Shown here one piece after another: positions 53,954-62,764 of a stretch of 64,000 nucleotides of DNA. The position numbers and the translations under genes were made by a program. Source of the stretch: Acidobacteriota bacterium (GTDB taxonomy: Bacteria; Acidobacteriota; Vicinamibacteria; Vicinamibacterales; JAFNAJ01); assembly GCA_023384575.1 (NCBI GenBank), contig JAHDVP010000002.1, positions 71,479 through 135,478 on the forward strand. The letters are read 5' to 3'. The stretch's first letter is position 1. The number at the start of each line of letters is the position of its first letter. The notes beneath the pieces are model-generated. The model saw only the letters and a program-made list of their open reading frames with translations. It made no database searches and was not told the DNA's origin.

Positions 53954-55228
53954 ATGACCCCCGCCCTTCGCGATCGGCTCCTGGCCGCGGTCGACGACGC
54001 GACCGACGAACTCGTCGACTTCACCGCCGCGCTGATTCGCCAGCCGACCGTCAACCCTCCGGGCGAGGGGTACGTCGACTGCGCTCATCTCATCGGAGAC
54101 CGCCTCGCCGCGTCCGGGTTCGAGGTCGAGTACCACGACGCCGACGGGCGGCCGGAACACACGCCCACGCACCCACGGCGCAACGTGATCGGCCGGCGTC
54201 GCGGTCGCACCGATCGGCCGCTCGTCCACCTGAACGGTCACTTCGACGTGGTGCCGGTCGGCGACGGGTGGACCGTGGATCCTTTCGGCGGCCTCGTGCG
54301 CGAGGGCCGCATCTACGGGCGCGGCGCCTGCGACATGAAGGCGGGCCTCGCGGCGGCCGTGTACGCCGCGGAGTCGATCCGGCGGGCAGGCGTGCCGCTC
54401 GAGGGCACCGTCGAGGTGAGCGGCACGGTCGACGAAGAGAGCGGCGGCTGGGCGGGGGCGGCGCTGCTCGCCTCACGTGGACGCGTCTCGTCACGCGAGA
54501 CCGACTACGTCATCATTCCCGAGCCGCTCAATGTCGACCGCATCTGCGTCGGTCACCGCGGGGTGTACTGGTTCGAGGTGACGACGCACGGTCACATCGG
54601 CCATGGCAGCATGCCATTTCTCGGGGTGAGCGCCATCAGCCACATGGGGACGATCCTCGAAGCGATCCGCACCGAGCTCGAGCCGGCGCTCACCACGCGG
54701 CTCACCGAGGTGCCCGTCGTTCCGCCGGCCGCACGGCACCCGACGATCAACGTCAACACGATCGCCGGCGGCCAGGTCGGGCAGGCGGTGCAGACCCCGT
54801 GCGTCGCCGATCGCTGCACGGCGATCGTCGACCGGCGGTTCATCCTCGAGGAAGGTTTCGACGCGACACGCGCGGAGATCTTCGCCCTGCTCGAGCGGAC
54901 ACGCGCGCGGGTGCCGCACCTGCGCTACGAGGTCACCGACCTCATGGTCGTCGACCCCGTGCGCACGCCCGACGGGTCGCCGCTCGTCACGACGCTGCGC
55001 CACGGCATCGCCGACGTGCTCGGCCGCGATGCGGCGCTCGTCGCCAGCCCCGGCACCTACGACCACAAGCACTTCGCCCGCCTGGGCGGGATCGAGCACT
55101 GCGTGGCGTACGGTCCGGGCATCCTCGACCTCGCGCACCAGCCCGACGAGTGGTGCGGCATCGACGACCTCGTGAACGCGACGAAGGTGATCGCGCTCGC
55201 CATTGCCGACCTGGTAGGGACACGATGA
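53954..55228 (+). CDS. M20-family deacylase (ArgE/DapE-like)
   Basis: 424 residues. Metal ligands in LNGHFDVVPVG (His/Asp), YGRGACDMKAG (bridging Asp), GTVDEESGG (Glu pair), later SPGTYDHKHFAR and LDLAHQPDEW with the last His. The dimer domain has GHIGHGSMPFLG. No signal peptide, so cytoplasmic. Hydrolyses an N-acyl amino acid or similar amide. Opposite to the exported peptidase and symporter, it may complete a peptide or amino-acid-derivative scavenging route. Confidence 0.9.
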   Translation: MTPALRDRLLAAVDDATDELVDFTAALIRQPTVNPPGEGYVDCAHLIGDRLAASGFEVEYHDADGRPEHTPTHPRRNVIGRRRGRTDRPLVHLNGHFDVVPVGDGWTVDPFGGLVREGRIYGRGACDMKAGLAAAVYAAESIRRAGVPLEGTVEVSGTVDEESGGWAGAALLASRGRVSSRETDYVIIPEPLNVDRICVGHRGVYWFEVTTHGHIGHGSMPFLGVSAISHMGTILEAIRTELEPALTTRLTEVPVVPPAARHPTINVNTIAGGQVGQAVQTPCVADRCTAIVDRRFILEEGFDATRAEIFALLERTRARVPHLRYEVTDLMVVDPVRTPDGSPLVTTLRHGIADVLGRDAALVASPGTYDHKHFARLGGIEHCVAYGPGILDLAHQPDEWCGIDDLVNATKVIALAIADLVGTR

Positions 55229-56232
55229 CCACAAGCCCCCTGGCCTCCCTCCTCCCCGTGCTTCGTCCGTCACCCGCGCGACGCCTCCGCGTCGCTGTGG
55301 GTGTCCTTGTCGTCCTGTGCGCGGCCGCTTCACCGCTGGCCGGCCAGTCGACCGAACGCCCCACGCGGCCGCTGCCCGAGGGGGCCGAAGCCTGGTCGCT
55401 CTTCGGCGAGCCGCTCGTGCCGCCGACGCCCTCCGCCGAGGCGCTCGCCAGCATGCACGCCCAGCTTCACGAGGCCAGAGCGGCGCTCGAGCGCGAGCCA
55501 GGCAATCCGGACGCGCTCATCTGGGTCGGCCGTCGCCTCGCCTACCTCGGGCGCTACCGGGAAGCCATCGCCACGTTCAGCGACGGCGTCGCGCGCCACC
55601 CGAACGACGCGCGCATGCTGCGTCACCGCGGTCATCGCTACCTGACGATCCGAAGGTTCGACCTCGCGAAGGCCGACCTCGCGCGCGCGGCGGCGATGGT
55701 CGAGGGGCGCGCCGACGAGGTCGAGCCCGACGGTCAGCCGAACGCACGCAATCAGCCGACGAGCACGCTGCAGTCGAACATCTGGTATCACCTGGCCCTC
55801 GCACGCTACGTCAGCGGCGAGTTCGACGCCGCCGCCGACGCGTACCGCGCCTGCTTCGGGGTCTCGAAGAACCCCGACATGCAGGTGGCCACCACCTACT
55901 GGTGGTACCTGACGTTGCGGCGGCTCGGGCGCGACGAGGAGGCCGCGCGGTTGCTCGAGCCGATCACGGAAGGCCTCGACGTCATCGAAAACCACACGTA
56001 CCACCGCCTGCTGCTCGCGTACAAGCGCGGCGCCGGCGTCGACGACCTGCTGAAGTCGGCACCGGCCGGACTGGAGCGCGCGACCACCGCCTACGGCGTG
56101 GGCGCGTGGCACTTCGTGTCGGGCCGCCACGACCAGGCGGCGAAGACCTGGCGGGCCGCCCGCGAGGCCGGTTGGGCGTCGTTTGGTGCGCTCGCCGCGG
56201 AGGCCGATCTCTTCCGGCTGGAGCGCCGGTAG
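55225..56232 (+). CDS. exported TPR-repeat protein
   Basis: 335 residues. The start overlaps the M20 stop (ATGA). Signal peptide about 1-41 ending LAGQS. TPR-like units include PDALIWVGRRLAYLGRYREA and WYHLALARYVSGEFDAAADAYRA. No enzymatic motif. Probably a periplasmic scaffold or binding protein linked with the M20 enzyme by translational coupling. Function unknown. Confidence 0.85.
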   Translation: MTTSPLASLLPVLRPSPARRLRVAVGVLVVLCAAASPLAGQSTERPTRPLPEGAEAWSLFGEPLVPPTPSAEALASMHAQLHEARAALEREPGNPDALIWVGRRLAYLGRYREAIATFSDGVARHPNDARMLRHRGHRYLTIRRFDLAKADLARAAAMVEGRADEVEPDGQPNARNQPTSTLQSNIWYHLALARYVSGEFDAAADAYRACFGVSKNPDMQVATTYWWYLTLRRLGRDEEAARLLEPITEGLDVIENHTYHRLLLAYKRGAGVDDLLKSAPAGLERATTAYGVGAWHFVSGRHDQAAKTWRAAREAGWASFGALAAEADLFRLERR

Positions 56233-56253
56233 GGGCGGGCGGGGGTGGGAGGC

Positions 56254-56295
56254 TTGGTTGTTGGTTATTGGGTTCTTGGTTGTGGTTGGTGATTG
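56254..56295. repeat. heptamer-phased T/G repeat
   Basis: Six degenerate units (TTGGTTG, TTGGTTA, TTGGGTT, CTTGGTT, GTGGTTG, GTGATTG) in the 84-bp gap before modA, related to the arrays at 11798 and 62625. Confidence 0.7.
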
Positions 56296-56316
56296 GCTGA
56301 TGACTGGTGAGCGGCA

Positions 56317-57117
56317 GTGGCGGCAGAACGGGTCGTGACGGCACGTCGGCGGCGGCCATGGCTCGAGGCGGCCGCCTTCGTGGCGCTCGCGCTCGGGCCA
56401 CCAGGGTGCGCCGAGCGACCAACGCTCGTCGCCGCGGCGTCCGACCTCGCGTTCGCGCTCGACGAGATCGCCGTCGCCTTCGAGCGTCACGAGGGGCATC
56501 GCGTCGCGATCACCTACGGCTCGTCCGGCACGCTCACCCGGCAGATTCAGGACGGCGCGCCGTTTGAGGTCTTCCTGTCGGCCGACGAAGCCTTCGTCGA
56601 GCGGCTGGTCGAGGCCGACCTGACGCGTGACGGGGGGACACTCTACGCCGTGGGCCGCATCGTGCTCTTCGTGCCGACTGGATCGCCGCTCTCGGCCGAC
56701 GAAGGATTCGATGGGCTGCACCGGTTGCTCGCGGCCGGCGGGGTCCAGCGGTTTGCCATCGCCAACCCGGAGCACGCGCCGTACGGGCGGGCTGCCGAGG
56801 AGGCCCTGCGCAGGCACGGGTTGTGGGAGACGCTCCGGCCGGCGCTGGTCCTGGGCGAGAACGTGTCACAGGCAGCGCAGTTCGCCACGACGGGCAACGC
56901 CGTCGGGGGCATCATCGCCTACTCGCTCGCCCTGGCGCCGGCCCTGTCCGGACGCGGCAGCTTCGCCCTGATTGACGAGGCCGACCATGCTCCGCTCAGG
57001 CAGCGCATGGTCCGGCTCGCAAGGGCCGGCCCCGTGGCCGACCGGTTCTACGCCTACCTGCAGGAGCCCGCGGCACGCGCGACGCTCACGCGCTACGGCT
57101 TCGTGCTGCCCGACTGA
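56317..57117 (+). CDS. modA: molybdate ABC transporter substrate-binding protein
   Basis: 266 residues from a GTG; a second GTG at 56335 is possible. Export signal around 14-30 ending GPPGCAE, a poor lipobox. AASDLAFALDEIAVAFERHEG and GSSGTLTRQIQDGAPFEVFLSAD supply the oxyanion-binding serines. The C-terminus has the usual VGGIIAYSLAL region. It captures molybdate (or tungstate) in the periplasm. First gene of modABC; modB starts 5 bp on. Confidence 0.93.
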   Translation: MAAERVVTARRRRPWLEAAAFVALALGPPGCAERPTLVAAASDLAFALDEIAVAFERHEGHRVAITYGSSGTLTRQIQDGAPFEVFLSADEAFVERLVEADLTRDGGTLYAVGRIVLFVPTGSPLSADEGFDGLHRLLAAGGVQRFAIANPEHAPYGRAAEEALRRHGLWETLRPALVLGENVSQAAQFATTGNAVGGIIAYSLALAPALSGRGSFALIDEADHAPLRQRMVRLARAGPVADRFYAYLQEPAARATLTRYGFVLPD

Positions 57118-57122
57118 TCGCC

Positions 57123-57791
57123 ATGGACCTCGAGGCCCTCCAGGTCTCGGTGCGGCTGGCGCTCGCGACCCTCGCCGTGCTGCTGCCGCTCGGCCTTCTG
57201 GCCGGCCACGCGCTCGCCGTCCGTGAGTTTCGAGGGAAGGCGCTCGTCGAATCGCTCGCGGCGCTGCCGCTCGTCCTTCCCCCCACCGTGCTCGGCTTCT
57301 ACCTGCTCGCGGGCTTCGGTGCGCGCTCACCCCTGGGCACGGCCTTCGAGGCCGTCATGGGACATTCCCTGGCCTTCTCGTTCCCCGGGCTGCTGCTCGC
57401 GTCGGTCATCGTCAACGTTCCCTTCGTCCTGCAGCCGATTCAGCGCGCGTTCGAGTCGGTGCCGCGCGACGTGCGCGAGGCGGCGGCATGCTGCGGCCTG
57501 ACGCCGCTGCAGGCCTTCGTCCAGGTCGAGGCCCCCCTCGCGTGGCCCGGCATCCTCACGGCCGCCGTCCTGACCTTCGCGCACACCCTCGGCGAATTCG
57601 GCGTCGTGCTCATGGTCGGGGGCAGCATTCCGGGCGAGACTCGCACGCTCAGCATCGCGATCTACGACCGCGTGCAGGCATTCGACGATCGGAGCGCCGG
57701 CATCATGGCCGCGTCGCTGCTCGCGATTGCCGTCGCGACGTTGACGCTCACGACCATGCTCGGACGACGGGTGGAGCCGGATCGTGGCTGA
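57123..57791 (+). CDS. modB: molybdate ABC transporter permease
   Basis: 222 residues, five to six helices. The EAA loop that docks on the ATPase is DVREAAACCGLTPLQAFVQV, and AHTLGEFGVVLMVGGSIPGE is the ModB C-terminal signature. Overlaps modC by 8 bp. Confidence 0.94.
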   Translation: MDLEALQVSVRLALATLAVLLPLGLLAGHALAVREFRGKALVESLAALPLVLPPTVLGFYLLAGFGARSPLGTAFEAVMGHSLAFSFPGLLLASVIVNVPFVLQPIQRAFESVPRDVREAAACCGLTPLQAFVQVEAPLAWPGILTAAVLTFAHTLGEFGVVLMVGGSIPGETRTLSIAIYDRVQAFDDRSAGIMAASLLAIAVATLTLTTMLGRRVEPDRG

Positions 57792-58914
57792 CGGCGCGCT
57801 GACGGCGGCGTTCCACCAGGCGGGACCGATCCCGCTCGACGTGTCGCTCGCGTGCGGACCCGGGCAGGTGCTGGCCGTGTTCGGGCCATCGGGCAGCGGC
57901 AAGACGACCGTCCTTCGGAGCATCGCCGGGCTCTACACGCCGGCCAGCGCCGAAGTGCGCGCTGGATCGGACGTGTGGACCGACACGGCGCGCGGCATCG
58001 CGCTCGCCCCGCATCGGCGGGCCGTCGGACTGGTGTTTCAGGAGTACGCGCTCTTTCCCCACCTCACGGCGCTCGGCAACGTGATGACGGCCCTCGGGCA
58101 CCGGCCACGTGACGAGCGCCTGGCACGCGCCCGCCAGTTGCTCGGTCTCGTGCACCTCGACGAACACGCCGACCGTCGCCCGTCCGGGCTCTCGGGCGGC
58201 GAGCGCCAGCGCGTCGCGCTGGCCAGGGCCCTGGCTCGAGACCCGGCCGTGCTGCTGCTCGACGAGCCCTTCGCCGCCGTCGATCGGCGAATCCGTCGGC
58301 GCCTGCGCGACGAGGTCGACGAGGTCCGGCGGCAGCTCGACATCCCCGTCGTCCTGGTCACGCACGACGTCGACGACGTCCTGCGTCTGGCGAGCGACTT
58401 GCTCGTGCTGGAGCGCGGCAAGGCAGTGGCCTCCGGCGCCCTGACCGATCTGACCAGTCGACCGGATCTCGCGTGGCTTCGTGAGGGTCTGGGACTCGGC
58501 AGCGTCTTCGACGCCGGCGTCGGCCGCGTGGACACGGCTCGCGGACTCGCCGAGCTCACCTTCGATGGCGGTACCCTGCTCGCCGCCGAACGGGCGCTCG
58601 CAACAGGCATGCGCGTCCGCCTCCGCATTCCTGCCCGCGAGATCGTCCTGGCCCGTGACGCCCCTCAGGGCCTGAGCCTGCACAACGCGCTCGAAGGCAC
58701 CGTGTCGGCGATCTCGGTCGATCCGGCAACCGACCACGCGATCGTCCAGCTGACGGTGGGTGCCGTGCGCCTGCTCGCCGAAGTCACCCGCGATGCGGTC
58801 TCGCGGCTCGACATCACGCCGGGCCGGCGGCTCTTCGCTCTCGTGAAGTCGGTGTCGCTCGACCTGCGGGTCGTGGGTGAAACGAACCCCCGAGAGCGGC
58901 CGTCCGGACATTGA
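57784..58914 (+). CDS. modC: molybdate ABC transporter ATPase
   Basis: 376 residues from a GTG. Walker A GPSGSGKTT (34-42), signature LSGGE (136-140), Walker B LLLDEP (157-162) and the switch His in VTHD. C-terminal part has a TOBE/Mop domain (about 295-360) with NALEGTVSAISVD, the molybdate-binding regulatory domain. Its stop codon lies within the -35 of the following fluoride-riboswitch promoter. Confidence 0.95.
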   Translation: MADGALTAAFHQAGPIPLDVSLACGPGQVLAVFGPSGSGKTTVLRSIAGLYTPASAEVRAGSDVWTDTARGIALAPHRRAVGLVFQEYALFPHLTALGNVMTALGHRPRDERLARARQLLGLVHLDEHADRRPSGLSGGERQRVALARALARDPAVLLLDEPFAAVDRRIRRRLRDEVDEVRRQLDIPVVLVTHDVDDVLRLASDLLVLERGKAVASGALTDLTSRPDLAWLREGLGLGSVFDAGVGRVDTARGLAELTFDGGTLLAAERALATGMRVRLRIPAREIVLARDAPQGLSLHNALEGTVSAISVDPATDHAIVQLTVGAVRLLAEVTRDAVSRLDITPGRRLFALVKSVSLDLRVVGETNPRERPSGH

Positions 58915-58940
58915 CCGGAGCAACCCGCACTGACCATAAT
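58911..58940 (+). promoter_or_regulatory. promoter of the fluoride operon
   Basis: -35 TTGACC (58911-58916), 18-bp spacer, -10 CATAAT (58935-58940), predicted +1 at 58947, exactly at the beginning of the riboswitch. The -35 overlaps the modC stop codon. Confidence 0.65.
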
Positions 58941-58948
58941 GCCCTTGA

Positions 58949-59006
58949 CGGCGGTGGGGTTCGCCGACAACCGTCGCTTCCTCCGAAGCGGCCAATGACT
59001 CCTGTG
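58949..59006 (+). promoter_or_regulatory. fluoride riboswitch (crcB motif)
   Basis: GGCG-GTGGGGTT-CGCC makes the first stem, AACCG follows, CGCTTC / GAAGCG makes the second hairpin, and CAATGACTCCTGTGG supplies the AATGACTCC strand that pairs back to GGGGTT. All parts of the published fluoride aptamer are present in order. It lies about 150 bp before crcB, the usual target. Fluoride binding normally turns expression on. Confidence 0.88.
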
Positions 59007-59155
59007 GCACTCAGTCTGCCCGTGGGAGTCGAAGGGCTTCCAGGGCGCTTGCGAGACACCCTGGACATGGCCCATGACGTACCCGTCGCGCCTTCCTCTT
59101 CCATCCGTACCGGCAGCGCGCGCCAGCCTGTCCCAGGGCGCATGATGAGCGCACG

Positions 59156-59551
59156 ATGACCTCGTGGCTGTGGCCGTACCTGCTGGTCGGCGCCGGCGGC
59201 TTCCTCGGCGCGAACGCCCGGTTCATCCTGGCCCGCGGGATCGGCACGATGATCGACACCCGCTTCCCCCTCGGCACCCTCGTCGTCAACATCAGCGGCT
59301 CGTTCCTGATGGGGATTCTCGGCGCGGTGCTCGCCGACCGTGTGCTGCCCGACGCCCCTGGTGTCAGGATGGCGTTGGCCATCGGGTTTCTCGGCGGGTT
59401 CACGACGTTCTCGACCTTCGAGTTCGAGACCCATGCCCTGCTCGAAGAGGGCTCGTGGCTGCTCGCGACGGCCAACGTGCTCGTGAGCGTGCTGGTCGGG
59501 TTGCTGGCCGTGCGGGCGGGCATCGTCGCGGCGCGATCGTGGCCCGGCTGA
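59156..59551 (+). CDS. crcB: fluoride ion channel (CrcB/Fluc)
   Basis: 131 residues, four helices. GGFLGANARF (14-23), the pore Asn in GTLVVNISGSFLMG (39-52), and GFLGGFTTFSTFEFET with the Phe-box and Na+-site residues. Dual-topology dimer that exports fluoride. Second in line after the riboswitch; ATG overlaps no other gene. The leader between aptamer and ATG (59007-59155) should hold the expression platform, but I see no clear terminator. Confidence 0.96.
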   Translation: MTSWLWPYLLVGAGGFLGANARFILARGIGTMIDTRFPLGTLVVNISGSFLMGILGAVLADRVLPDAPGVRMALAIGFLGGFTTFSTFEFETHALLEEGSWLLATANVLVSVLVGLLAVRAGIVAARSWPG

Positions 59552-59558
59552 GGCGCAC

Positions 59559-60311
59559 ATGAAGACTGACGCGGAACAGGTGCTCTGCCGTTTCCAGTTC
59601 TCGAGCAAGGCGAGGCACGGCCACCAGCCGCTCGACGAGTGGATCGTCCGTACGGCCAGACGAGAGGGCCTGGAAGGCGCCACGGTCCTGCACGGCTTCT
59701 TCGGCCTGCGGTCCGATGGCTCGATCCTCGAAGAACGAGCGTGGGCGCTCGCGCAGGAGGTGCCTGTCGTCGTAGAGGTCGTGGACCGCACGGCCCGGAT
59801 CGAGCATCTGCTCGCCCTGGTCGAACCCGTCTTTTCCAAGGGCACGATCACGCTCGAACGCGCGAGGGTGCTGCTCTACCGAGCGGGGGATTCGACCCCC
59901 TCACCCAGGATGCCGGTGGTCGCGGCGGTAAATCGAAGCGCCGCTCACGAGGTGAAGACCATGAAGGTGCCGGAGGCGGGCGTGTTGCTCCGTGTGTTCA
60001 TCGGCGAGAGCGACCGTGAACCCGGACGCGACCGGCCGCTCTACGAGGCCATCGTGCGGCGCGCGCGCGAGGCGCATCTGGCCGGTGCCACCGTGCTCCG
60101 AGGCCCCATGGGGTTCGGCCGCCACTCGCGCGTGCACAGCGCGAAGCTCCTCGAGTTGTCGACCGACCTGCCCATCGTCATCGAGATCGTCGATTCGGAG
60201 GAGAAGATCGAGGCGTTCCTGCCGGTCGTCGACGACATGGTGACCGAGGGGCTCGTCACCATCGAAGCCGTGCGGGTGCTGAAGTACGTGTCACCCGACT
60301 CGAGGCAGTGA
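59559..60311 (+). CDS. tandem DUF190 protein of the fluoride operon
   Basis: 250 residues with two DUF190 domains. First: about 5-110 with LEGATVLHGFFGLRSDGS and VPVVVEVVDRTARIEHLL. Second: about 137-247 with LAGATVLRGPMGFGRHSRVH and LPIVIEIVDSEEKIEAFLP. DUF190 proteins have a ferredoxin-like, PII-related fold and are often next to crcB. Usually single-domain, so the fusion is notable. The linker (around 115-135) has no special motif. Role in fluoride resistance inferred from the operon. Confidence 0.9.
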   Translation: MKTDAEQVLCRFQFSSKARHGHQPLDEWIVRTARREGLEGATVLHGFFGLRSDGSILEERAWALAQEVPVVVEVVDRTARIEHLLALVEPVFSKGTITLERARVLLYRAGDSTPSPRMPVVAAVNRSAAHEVKTMKVPEAGVLLRVFIGESDREPGRDRPLYEAIVRRAREAHLAGATVLRGPMGFGRHSRVHSAKLLELSTDLPIVIEIVDSEEKIEAFLPVVDDMVTEGLVTIEAVRVLKYVSPDSRQ

Positions 60312-60441
60312 CACGAAGAGCCGGGCGGGGCTGAAGCGCCGCCGGCTGGAGATCCGCAGCGCCGGGGCTCCAGGGCCGGCGGAGGCGTCAGGACCTGAAG
60401 CCCCTGCCGCTCCAGCGACAGGGACCCCGGTGCGCCGGCGA
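60312..60441. other. GC-rich convergent gap with degenerate palindromes
   Basis: Contains CGGGGCTGAAGC and CGCCGGGGCTCCAGG-like segments related to the REP-like palindromes at 2353 and 10235, but degenerate. No gene or clear terminator. Confidence 0.5.
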
Positions 60442-61563
60442 TCAGCGCTCCCAGCTCAACCCAGGCTTGCCGAAGTGGCCGTAGTTGGTGGTCGTCCTGT
60501 AGATCGGCCGAAGCAGGTCGAGCGACTCGATGATGGCGCCCGGGCGGAAGTCGAACGTCTCGGTCACGAACGCCTCGGCCCGTGCCTCGTCGCCCGTGCC
60601 GAAGGTGTCGACCTTCACCGACATCGGCTTCGCCATGCCGATCGCGTACGACACCTGCACCTCGGCCTTCCTGGCGAGACCCGCTTTGACGATCTCGCGG
60701 GCCACGTATCGGCAGTAATAGGCGCCGCTCCGGTCGACCTTCGACGGGTCCTTGCCGCTGAAGGCGCCGCCGCCGTGCCGCCCGGCGCCGCCGTAGCTGT
60801 CGACGATGATCTTGCGGCCGGTGACGCCGCAATCGGCCGTCGGGCCACCCAGCACGAAACTGCCAGTCGGGTTCACCTGGAACGCGATGCCGTCGTGGTA
60901 CCAGCCGCCGAGCACGCGCGGCCCGAGCACGTTGGCGACGTACTGGTGAATCTCGTCGCGCGTCACGCTGGCCGCGTGCTGCGTCGACACGAGCACATCG
61001 GTGACCTGCTTCGGCGTGTTGCCCTCGTAGAGCACGGTGACCTGCGATTTCGAGTCGGGGCGGATCCACCCGTACCTCCCGCTGCGCCGGTCGTCGGCGA
61101 GCCCCGCCGTCAGCCGGTGGGCCAGCAGGATGGGCAGCGGCATCAGTTCCGGAGTCTCGTCGGACGCGTAGCCGAACATGATCCCCTGGTCGCCGGCGCC
61201 CTGCTCGCCCGCCAGACTCTGCGCCTCGTCGACGCCCTGGTTGATCTCGTTCGACTGCTTCGTAATGGAGATGAGCACCTGCACGGCGTCGGCGTTGAAG
61301 GCCTCCCCGGGCTCCGTGTAGCCGATCGTGCGGATCGCCTCGCGGGCGATGTGCTCGAAGCTCAGCGTCGCGTTGGTCGTGATCTCGCCGGCGAGCACCA
61401 CGGTGCCGCACTTGCACAGCACCTCGCAGGCGACGTGGCTCTTCCTGTCCTGTTCGAGGCAGGCATCGAGAATCGAGTCGGCGATGAAGTCGCACACCTT
61501 GTCGGGGTGGCCCTCGGACACGGACTCGGACGTGAAGCGATAGGCGATCTGATCACCGGCCAT
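60442..61563 (-). CDS. metK: S-adenosylmethionine synthetase
   Basis: 373 residues. SVSEGHPDKVCDFIADSILD near the start, the ATP-binding GEQGAGDQGIMFGYA, the GGGAFSGKDPSKVDRSGAY (P-loop-like) signature with catalytic Lys residues. Makes SAM from methionine and ATP. I found no SAM or SAH riboswitch in the 128-bp upstream gap. It lies downstream of the ROK kinase gene on the same strand. Confidence 0.97.
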   Translation of the reverse strand: MAGDQIAYRFTSESVSEGHPDKVCDFIADSILDACLEQDRKSHVACEVLCKCGTVVLAGEITTNATLSFEHIAREAIRTIGYTEPGEAFNADAVQVLISITKQSNEINQGVDEAQSLAGEQGAGDQGIMFGYASDETPELMPLPILLAHRLTAGLADDRRSGRYGWIRPDSKSQVTVLYEGNTPKQVTDVLVSTQHAASVTRDEIHQYVANVLGPRVLGGWYHDGIAFQVNPTGSFVLGGPTADCGVTGRKIIVDSYGGAGRHGGGAFSGKDPSKVDRSGAYYCRYVAREIVKAGLARKAEVQVSYAIGMAKPMSVKVDTFGTGDEARAEAFVTETFDFRPGAIIESLDLLRPIYRTTTNYGHFGKPGLSWER

Positions 61564-61691
61564 TCAACGAGACTCCTGTGGCGTGAACGGGAAGACGACA
61601 GCGGTGGAACGTCGGGCGGGCACGTGCAAATCCTGACGAGCATAGCACAGCCCGCCAACCCCGGCCCAGCCGCCGCAGCCGCTCCATTGCG

Positions 61692-62606
61692 TCATACCCG
61701 CGGCTGGCCTTCGCCGTCGGCCCAGAGCCAGGCCGCCCCCCTGACGCCGCTCGAATCGCCGTGCCGGGGGCGCAGCAGGCGCGTGGCCACGTGGTCGGAA
61801 AACACGAACGGGCGCCACAGGCGAGGGACCGAATCGTACAGCCGCTCGAGGTTCGACAATCCGCCGCCGAGCACGACGACGTCGGGGTCGACGACGTTGA
61901 TGATCGAGGCCAGGGCCTTCGCCATGCGGCGCTCGTAGCGCTGGAGCGTGGCCTCCGCGTCCCCATCGCCCCGATGGGCCCGTTCGACCACCGCGGGCAC
62001 GGTCAGCCGCTCTCCGGTCACCACCTCGTGATCGCGGGCGAGGCCCGGCCCCGAGAGGAACGTCTCGATGCATCCGGAGCGACCGCAGTAGCACCGCGCC
62101 CCGGGTCGCTCGTCGTCGTCCGGCCAGGGGAGCGGATTGTGGCCCCACTCGCCGGCGATGGCGTTCAGCCCGGTCAGGACGTGTCTCCTGACCACGAGCC
62201 CACCCCCGGTGCCGGTCCCCACGATGACGCCGAAGACCACCTCTGCGCCGGCCCCCGCGCCGTCCATCGCCTCCGACAGCGCGAAGCAGTTCGCGTCGTT
62301 GGCCAGGCGGACCTCCCGGCCCAGCACGCTCGAGAGATCCGTCGAGAGGGGCCGCCCGATCAACCACGTCGAGTTCGCGTTCTTGACGAGCCCCGTGGCG
62401 GGCGACACGGTTCCGGGAATGCCGACGCCGACCGAACCCGCGCCGTGCTCCGCCTCGACCGCCCGCACCAGGCCGGCGATGGCCTGAACTGTCGCATCGT
62501 AGTCGTCCCGAGGTGTCGGCACGCGCCGACGGCCGACCTCACGGCCGGAGGCATCGATGGCCACCACCTCGATCTTCGAGCCGCCCAGGTCGATGCCGAT
62601 GCGCAT
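61692..62606 (-). CDS. ROK-family sugar kinase
   Basis: 304 residues. MRIGIDLGGSKIE at the N-terminus (phosphate 1), GVIVGTGTGGGLV (phosphate 2), the catalytic Asp in LANDANCFAL, the zinc motif CYCGRSGCIE and SGPGL, and GGGLSNL near the C-terminus. Matches fructokinase/glucokinase-type ROK members without a DNA-binding domain. It phosphorylates a hexose or amino sugar with ATP. Divergent from the Nudix gene, with a heptamer repeat in between. Confidence 0.93.
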   Translation of the reverse strand: MRIGIDLGGSKIEVVAIDASGREVGRRRVPTPRDDYDATVQAIAGLVRAVEAEHGAGSVGVGIPGTVSPATGLVKNANSTWLIGRPLSTDLSSVLGREVRLANDANCFALSEAMDGAGAGAEVVFGVIVGTGTGGGLVVRRHVLTGLNAIAGEWGHNPLPWPDDDERPGARCYCGRSGCIETFLSGPGLARDHEVVTGERLTVPAVVERAHRGDGDAEATLQRYERRMAKALASIINVVDPDVVVLGGGLSNLERLYDSVPRLWRPFVFSDHVATRLLRPRHGDSSGVRGAAWLWADGEGQPRV

Positions 62607-62624
62607 GGATGCGGGATCCTTGAA

Positions 62625-62694
62625 GTTCTTGGTTCTGGGTTCTGGGTTCTGGGTTCTTGGTTCTTGGTTCTTGGTGCTTGGTGCTTGGTGCTTG
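62625..62694. repeat. ten perfect-phase heptamer repeats
   Basis: GTTCTTG, three GTTCTGG, three GTTCTTG and three GTGCTTG in a row without a phase break, just upstream of the ROK start. Blocks of identical variants suggest stepwise duplication. Confidence 0.9.
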
Positions 62695-62748
62695 GTCTCT
62701 TCGTGTTTCGCACGCGCCAACCGCCAGCCGGCGGACGGCAACCGCCGT

Positions 62749-62754
62749 TATAAT
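62749..62754 (+). promoter_or_regulatory. consensus -10 of the Nudix gene
   Basis: TATAAT with predicted +1 at 62761, four bases before the ATG at 62765. No convincing -35 at 16-18 bp upstream. Confidence 0.4.
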
Positions 62755-62764
62755 GCCTCCATCC

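Noticed and set aside
61564-61691. SAM or SAH riboswitch before metK
   Set aside because: None of the conserved cores or stems is present.
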